Below are positions 59,097-64,000 of a stretch of 64,000 nucleotides of DNA, one piece after another. Location: the NCBI RefSeq assembly GCF_012844365.1, contig NZ_CP051626.1, positions 930,001 to 994,000 on the forward strand. The letters are read 5' to 3'. Every line of letters begins with the position of its first letter. Within the stretch, counting starts at the first letter, position 1. A program made the position numbers and the translations under genes. The stretch comes from Brevibacterium sp. 'Marine' (lineage in GTDB: Bacteria > Actinomycetota > Actinomycetes > Actinomycetales > Brevibacteriaceae). A model generated the notes under the pieces. It was not told where the DNA came from, ran no database searches, and saw only the letters and a list, made by a program, of their open reading frames with translations.

Positions 59097-60707
59097 ATGT
59101 CGGCACAGAACGGTCCCGGTTCGCAGAGACCGCAGCCGCCCCAGGTGCAGGGCCCACCGAACCCGAATGTTCCCCCGGCACAGGGACAGGTGCCGCCTCA
59201 GGGCCAGCCGCAGAATCATGATCGGTTCCGGCCGCGGCCTCAGGGGTCGCAGCAGCCGACTCCGCAGCAGGCGCCCGGCGGACCCCAGCTGCCGCAGGGC
59301 CAGCCTCAGATGCAGGGCCAGCCTCAGATGCAGCCGGTTCCCGGCCACCCGATGCCGCCTCAGGGGCAGCCGATGCCCGGTCAGCCGGTGATGTATGCGC
59401 CCCCGCCTGCGCAGGCTCGCGTCTATGCTCAGCCGCGGTTTGCGCCGACGGTGACTCAGGAGATGCGGATCCGTGCAGGAATGCAGGCACCTCAACAGGT
59501 CGTCACCGATACTCCCTGGACCGGTGCCGTGCGAAAGGCACAACCGGAGACCGAACCCGATTCGACCGGAAACATCGTCCGCCTCGTCGCCGCGATCCTC
59601 GTTCTCGTCGCTCTTGTCGGTGGGCTCGGTCTTCTCGCTCTGCTCGGCGGACTGAGCTTCGGTGTCCGCCTCTTCGGTCTCATCGGACTCGCGGCGATCC
59701 CGCTTCTGGCAATCATCGCGTATGTGCTCTGGCTCGATCGATGGAAACCGCAGCCGAAGCTCCTCCTCGGTATCTGTCTGCTCTGGGGAGCCGTCGCCTC
59801 GGTCATCCTCACCCTCGGCTTCTCACTCGTCGGTGACATCGCGCTCTATATGGTCGGCATCAATGGGGTGCCCGACGTCATCGGTGCAGTCATTCAGGCT
59901 CCGATCCTCGAGGAATCGACCAAGACCGTTCTCTTGCTCGTCATCGTCCTCGCCGCCCGTCGCCACTTCGAAGGCCCCCTCGACGGGCTCGTCTACGGTT
60001 CGCTCATCGGTGCCGGATTCGCCTTCACCGAGAACATCCTCTACCTCGGCCAATCGTGGAACGACGGCGAACTTCCGGGACTGGCAGTGACATTCGCCAT
60101 GCGCTGCCTCGGCTCACCGCTGCTGCACACTGCGTTTTCGACCTGCGCCGGTGTGTCGATCGGCCTCGCCGCCCGCAAATGGCCGTGGTGGTCGCTCATC
60201 CTCATGTGGCTGCCCGGGCTCGCACTCGGCATGGTCCTGCACGGCTTCTGGAACGCCTCGATGACTCTCCTCGGTGCGTTCGGGCAAGCGACCCGCAACG
60301 TGATGGGCGGAATGCTCCCGCAGATCATCGGCCTCGTCGTGCTCAGCGCCATTCTCTCCGCCGCCTGGGTGACGCTGGGACTCATTCTGCGCCGCAGCGA
60401 GCGAATGCACACCCAGAACATGCTCGGCGACTATGCGAACTCCGGTTGGCTCACCCACGCCGAGGTCGACATGCTCGGCACCTGGAAGGGTCGGAAGAAC
60501 GGCCGCGACTGGGCGAAGTCGTTCCCCGGCGGCAAGGAGGAGATGAAGACCATGATCCGCACCTCCGGCAAACTGTCGACGACGCGGATGCGTGTGCTCG
60601 CGGGTATCGGTGGAGAACAGGAACGCAAGATCGAACGAGCCGAACTCAAACAGTTCTCCGACGCCCGCGAACGACTGCTCGCGGCCTCCAGACAGACTGT
60701 GCGGTAA
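59097..60707 (+). CDS. PrsW-family intramembrane metalloprotease
   Basis: A 536-residue membrane protein. Residues 1-150 are a cytoplasmic Pro/Gln/Gly-rich tail with repeats such as QGQPQMQ. The membrane part has about eight helices with the PrsW motifs: EESTKTVLLL (E-E-x-x-K), FAFTENILYL (F-x-x-x-E-N), HTAFSTCAG and HGFWNAS (His metal ligands). PrsW proteases cut anti-sigma factors within the membrane in response to stress. A C-terminal soluble 120 residues follow. ATG 59097 has AAGGA 7 bases upstream. The MarP-like protease gene starts 9 bases later. Confidence 0.9.
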   Translation: MSAQNGPGSQRPQPPQVQGPPNPNVPPAQGQVPPQGQPQNHDRFRPRPQGSQQPTPQQAPGGPQLPQGQPQMQGQPQMQPVPGHPMPPQGQPMPGQPVMYAPPPAQARVYAQPRFAPTVTQEMRIRAGMQAPQQVVTDTPWTGAVRKAQPETEPDSTGNIVRLVAAILVLVALVGGLGLLALLGGLSFGVRLFGLIGLAAIPLLAIIAYVLWLDRWKPQPKLLLGICLLWGAVASVILTLGFSLVGDIALYMVGINGVPDVIGAVIQAPILEESTKTVLLLVIVLAARRHFEGPLDGLVYGSLIGAGFAFTENILYLGQSWNDGELPGLAVTFAMRCLGSPLLHTAFSTCAGVSIGLAARKWPWWSLILMWLPGLALGMVLHGFWNASMTLLGAFGQATRNVMGGMLPQIIGLVVLSAILSAAWVTLGLILRRSERMHTQNMLGDYANSGWLTHAEVDMLGTWKGRKNGRDWAKSFPGGKEEMKTMIRTSGKLSTTRMRVLAGIGGEQERKIERAELKQFSDARERLLAASRQTVR

Positions 60708-60716
60708 GTTCCAGCG

Positions 60717-61907
60717 GTGACGATCTTCGACATCCTCCTCATCGCCCTCGGCATCGGGGCGCTCTTCGCCGGGTTCCGCCAGGGCATCATCACCGCGCTC
60801 GGAACCGCGGCCGGCTTCATCGTCGGCTGGATTCTCGGGCGCCTGCTCTCCCCGTTCGTCGAATCTCTGAGCACCGGCACCGATGTCATGGACAACCCGG
60901 GTGTGCTCATGCTGCTGGCCTCGATGCCGTTGGTCCTCAGCGTCCTCTTCGCCTTCGCCGGCAGCGGCATCGGCGCGTGGATCAAGCACAATATGGACTC
61001 CGACCTCGGTCAGGGCATCGATGCCATCGGCGGCACCATCACCGCCGGAGTCGTCTATGTCCTCGTCGTCTGGCTCGCCGCCGGCTTCATCCGCACCACC
61101 CCGCTCGTCGAACCCAACCGCTGGGTCGCCGACTCCACCGTCATCGCCGCGATCGACCGCACCATTCCCTACTCCTCCCAGAACGCGCTGGGCGGACTGG
61201 CGAAGGGACTGAGCGCCTCCGGGTTCCCACAGGTGTTCTCCGGTCAGCCCGAACAGATCCGCGGAGTCGGAGAACCCGATGAAGGCATGGTCGCCGTCGG
61301 ACGCAGCGTCGACGATTCGGTCGTCAAGATCACGACGACGGCCACCAGCTGCGCCACCGGTTCTGAAGGCTCCGGCTTCGTCTATGAGGACGGACTTGTC
61401 GCCACCAACGCCCACGTCGTGGCCGGGTCCACGGAACTGGCCGTGCAGGTCGGCGGCAAGGGCAGGCCGTACCGGGCCGAGGTCGTCGAATTCGATGCCG
61501 AAGCCGATGTGGCCGTGCTCCGAGTCGCCGGGCTCGAGGCCCCCGCCCTCGACTTCGGAAACGGGCTCGGACCCGGCGACGACTCCGTCGTCGTGGGATT
61601 CCCCGCCAACGGTCCCTATACGATCTCACCGGCCCGCGTGCGGGAGAAGATCAACGCCCGCGGACTCGACATCTACGACTCGCAGTCGGTCGTCCGGGAA
61701 GTCTATGCCCTGCGCGGAATCGTGAGGGAAGGCAACTCGGGAGGCCCGCTCATCGATGCCGACGGAAACGTCGTCGGCATGGTCTTCGCCCGTTCGGCCA
61801 CCGATGACGAAACCGGCTACGCCCTCACTCGAGCCGAGATCGCCGACGAACTCGACGCCGGTGCCGCCGAGCGCACACCGCAGCCGACAGGGCAGTGCAC
61901 GAACTGA
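60717..61907 (+). CDS. MarP-like membrane serine protease (CvpA + trypsin-like)
   Basis: A 396-residue protease. Residues 1-160 are a four-helix CvpA/colicin V production-like membrane domain; the periplasmic chymotrypsin-like domain (195-385) has His in LVATNAHVVAG, Asp in EADVAVLRVAG and Ser in REGNSGGPLID. Two cysteines (SCATG and the C-terminal QCTN) may form a disulfide as in MarP, the acid-resistance protease of mycobacteria. GTG start at 60717. Its 9-base spacing from the PrsW gene suggests a membrane proteolysis operon. Confidence 0.92.
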   Translation: MTIFDILLIALGIGALFAGFRQGIITALGTAAGFIVGWILGRLLSPFVESLSTGTDVMDNPGVLMLLASMPLVLSVLFAFAGSGIGAWIKHNMDSDLGQGIDAIGGTITAGVVYVLVVWLAAGFIRTTPLVEPNRWVADSTVIAAIDRTIPYSSQNALGGLAKGLSASGFPQVFSGQPEQIRGVGEPDEGMVAVGRSVDDSVVKITTTATSCATGSEGSGFVYEDGLVATNAHVVAGSTELAVQVGGKGRPYRAEVVEFDAEADVAVLRVAGLEAPALDFGNGLGPGDDSVVVGFPANGPYTISPARVREKINARGLDIYDSQSVVREVYALRGIVREGNSGGPLIDADGNVVGMVFARSATDDETGYALTRAEIADELDAGAAERTPQPTGQCTN

Positions 61908-61931
61908 GACGCGTGCACGCATTGACCCCGA

Positions 61932-62873
61932 CTACTTGAGGTCGAGCCCGGCGAGGACGGCGCGATGGTCACTCGATCCGCGTTCGAGCACCTCGTCGGA
62001 GGTGGCGTCGAAACCGCGGTAGAGGACATGGTCGAGCCGGGTGACGGGGAACCGGGCGGGCCAGGTGAAGCCGAAGCCGCCTCGGGCCTCCTCCCGGGTA
62101 TCCTGCAGCGGCGGCACCAGGGTCTCCATATTGTTGTCGGTCGTCGCCGTGTTGAAGTCGCCGGCGACGACGACATGCTCGGCGCTGTCGGTCTCCACGG
62201 CCGTGGCCAAGCGGCGCAGAGCGGCATTGCGCATCGATTCGTGGCCGGGGCGCACCGATGGCATATGTACGGCATAGAAGCGGATGTCACCGTGATCGGT
62301 CGAGATCGTGGTCGCGAAAGCCCGCGGCCACTGCAGGCCGAGGTCGACCTCCTCGGGCTCCGACATCGGCCATTTCGACCACACTCCGATGGTGTCGACG
62401 ACCTGAGAATGCTCGAACGAGGAGTCGAGCTCTTTGTGGATGATCTTGCCCGACAGCGACTCGAGCTCCTGGATCGTGACGATGTCCGGATCACGGTCGA
62501 CGATGTTCTGCGCGGCAGCGGTGGGCTGCGGCATCCTCGCCCCCACGTTGTGGGTGGCCACCGTCAGGTCCGGATCACCGGAATCATCGTTCGGCAGCAG
62601 GGCCGGACCGAACATCCCCGTCCACACCAGAGCGGGCACGAGGAATCCGATGGCCGAGAGCCACGAGAAGCGGATGAGGAACATGAGCAGCACGAGCGCG
62701 AGGACGATCCCCGTCCACGGCAGCACCGATTCGAGGATGAGCGCGACGCCCATCCGCGTCGGCAGCAGATTGTGGAGAAGCAGGAATGCCGCATAGAGGA
62801 TCCCGAAGATCAATGCGGTGATGCCCTTCGCGGGGCTGTGCCTTCTGCGCGGTGAGGAATATGCCTGGTTCAT
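61932..62873 (-). CDS. Membrane-anchored endonuclease/exonuclease/phosphatase family protein
   Basis: A 313-residue protein. Three hydrophobic helices occupy residues 17-90; the EEP catalytic domain follows outside: VATHNVGARMPQP, VTIQELESLSGKI (metal Glu), FYAVHMPSVRPG (catalytic His), VVAGDFNTATTDN and SDHRAVLAGLDLK. Substrate (DNA, phosphodiester or phospholipid head group) unknown; proteins of this build are common in actinobacteria. Convergent with the MarP-like gene. TAAGAT lies 9 bases before ATG 62873. Confidence 0.9.
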   Translation of the reverse strand: MNQAYSSPRRRHSPAKGITALIFGILYAAFLLLHNLLPTRMGVALILESVLPWTGIVLALVLLMFLIRFSWLSAIGFLVPALVWTGMFGPALLPNDDSGDPDLTVATHNVGARMPQPTAAAQNIVDRDPDIVTIQELESLSGKIIHKELDSSFEHSQVVDTIGVWSKWPMSEPEEVDLGLQWPRAFATTISTDHGDIRFYAVHMPSVRPGHESMRNAALRRLATAVETDSAEHVVVAGDFNTATTDNNMETLVPPLQDTREEARGGFGFTWPARFPVTRLDHVLYRGFDATSDEVLERGSSDHRAVLAGLDLK

Positions 62874-62948
62874 CGATCAACGATCTTAACCGGGAAGTCT
62901 GGCCCCACGCTGGAAGCGACTTGCGACGCGGCTCACAGCCGCTCGACA

Positions 62949-63767
62949 TCAGCGACGCGCCGTCGCGCTCCACACCGTCACATCGGGGTGAGTGTCGTAG
63001 CGATATCCCGAACCCCTCATCGTGCGCACCACGGAGGCGTATTCGCCGAGGCGGCGCCGCAGTCGGCGGATATGGACGTCCACGGTGCGTTCGTCGGGAA
63101 CCTCACCGCCGGACCACACCGCGGTGATGAGGTCCTCCCGGGGCAGGGTCTCATCGGCGTGGGAGACGAGGGTGGCGAGCAGGTCGAATTCCTTCGTCGT
63201 GACATCGACGAGGTCACCGTCGATGCGGACCTCGCGGCGGGGAATGTCGATGCGCAGGCGTTCCCCTGTCGCCTGGGTGTAGGCATCGCCGGCGCGACCA
63301 CCGAAACCGCGGGGTGCGGGAGCCGCCGGAGCAGTCTCCTCGCGCAGAGCCGGCGGGTGGATGCGGTTGGGAATGCGCGAGCGCACGGGCCCGTGGGTCG
63401 CCGCCGGCGCGCCTGTCGCGGCGGGGGAGCCGGTGGCCACGGCCCGGACGGCGTCGATGTCGCTGCCGCGGCCTTCCGGGGCCAAGGCGATGACGGCCTG
63501 GGTCTCGGCCTGGCTGGCCAGTTCCTTGGCGTAGGCCTGCAGTTCGGCGGCGATCGCGGAGAGGTTCGTGCCGTCGGCTGCGGCCTTGGACTCATCGAGT
63601 CCGATGTAGACGATGATTCCGCGAGCGGCCTTCGGCGAGGGGACGACCCCGGCCGGTCCGAAGGTGTGCGGTGCGTTCTGCGGGTCGACTGCGCTCAACC
63701 TGGCTCCTGCACGTCGAGTGGCCACTGCACTGCGCGGGTGGACGTAGGCGGGTTCTGGATTCGGCAT
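62949..63767 (-). CDS. Winged-helix (OmpR-type) transcriptional regulator without receiver domain
   Basis: A 272-residue protein. The C-terminal 95 residues are a Trans_reg_C domain: REVRIDGDLVDVTTKEFDLLATL, VDVHIRRLRRRLGEY and VRTMRGSGYRYD. The N-terminal 150 residues contain a short alpha/beta segment (GIIVYIGLDESKAAADGT, then AQAVIALAPEG-like) and an Ala/Pro-rich linker, but no phospho-acceptor receiver. No sensor gene is adjacent. ATG 63767 has AAAGGA 6 bases upstream. Target genes unknown; other actinobacterial relatives of this build are uncharacterised. Confidence 0.85.
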   Translation of the reverse strand: MPNPEPAYVHPRSAVATRRAGARLSAVDPQNAPHTFGPAGVVPSPKAARGIIVYIGLDESKAAADGTNLSAIAAELQAYAKELASQAETQAVIALAPEGRGSDIDAVRAVATGSPAATGAPAATHGPVRSRIPNRIHPPALREETAPAAPAPRGFGGRAGDAYTQATGERLRIDIPRREVRIDGDLVDVTTKEFDLLATLVSHADETLPREDLITAVWSGGEVPDERTVDVHIRRLRRRLGEYASVVRTMRGSGYRYDTHPDVTVWSATARR

Positions 63768-64000
63768 AGCTGTCCTTTGCTTTCGACCATGAGGTCGATA
63801 TGACTGGAGGAGTCCGCTGCTTGAGTGAACTCGTTCGAGGCCGGACAGCGGGAGTGAGATCACCGACCACGAACGCAGGGCATACACATATGTGCGCCCG
63901 GCATTCGCATCTGATGAATCGTCGAAGTCATGGCTTCATTATTTGTCACAAAACTTCGGCCGCGCAAAGGAAAACCCGAAAATGAGACGACTGTGACGAA
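63768..64000. other. Intergenic region at window end
   Basis: No gene is seen in the last 233 bases. CACATATGTG (63885-63894) is a perfect 10-bp palindrome. The stretch 63930-63990 is richer in A/T and probably carries promoters, including one for a gene beyond the window. Confidence 0.5.

Overview
This is a high-GC window from an actinobacterium. The best guess is Brevibacterium or a close relative. The basis is that the homoprotocatechuate 2,3-dioxygenase at 52704-53840 reads, as far as I recall that enzyme, like the well-studied Brevibacterium fuscum protein, with all metal ligands at a constant offset. Fused PcaL and monofunctional-length PobA, SipW/TasA-type exported proteins, LPXTG proteins, a DUF222-HNH endonuclease and leaderless promoters all fit Actinobacteria. 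The genus is an inference; no rRNA gene is present. It looks chromosomal: no phage, plasmid or complete insertion sequence is visible.

Layout. 1-1564: the tail of an Orn/Lys/Arg decarboxylase and a frameshifted proline racemase-family gene. 1661-5955 (minus): a polar amino acid ABC importer and an MFS carrier. 6156-8191: a cyclophilin lipoprotein and a second MFS protein. 8298-13687 (minus): a compact pobA-pcaH-pcaG-pcaB-pcaL operon taking 4-hydroxybenzoate through protocatechuate toward 3-oxoadipate. 13990-17184 (plus): a four-gene surface-protein cassette with three exported proteins carrying SipW-type signals and an ER-type signal peptidase joined to an LPXTG-anchored ectodomain. 17277-18553: thiosulfate uptake (YeeE/TusA-like). 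18587-24613: housekeeping genes, then a two-component system divergent from a multicopper oxidase operon. 24639-26115: a type IV AbiE toxin-antitoxin pair with an inverted-repeat operator. 26226-28481: SDR, RibD-like, DUF2277 and DUF1304 genes.

28513-32193: an IclR regulator divergent from an aryl-aldehyde dehydrogenase and an aromatic-acid MFS symporter. A 16-nt sequence in that divergent promoter recurs upstream of pobA, suggesting one regulator for aldehyde oxidation, aromatic acid uptake and ring degradation. 32265-32766 holds a 23-bp tandem repeat and an ATPase gene remnant. 32770-35451 is a secreted ExeM/NucH nuclease. 35693-40796 is putA with a divergent, unusually composite regulator. 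40848-45452 holds a uridine kinase, a DUF222-HNH protein and two genes that carry four copies of one membrane module.

45472-55410 is a homoprotocatechuate (hpa) meta-cleavage cluster: an FAD monooxygenase, an MFS carrier, a FAH-RraA fusion, a GntR regulator, HpaE, HpaD, HpaH and HpaI. Two near-identical ATCGTATATGA sites, one before each transcription unit, are candidate GntR operators. 55430-64000 holds a DUF6194/double-MerR divergent pair around an 18-bp palindrome, an LPXTG surface protein, PrsW and MarP-like membrane proteases, an endonuclease/exonuclease/phosphatase protein and a winged-helix regulator.

No tRNA, rRNA or CRISPR array was recognised.
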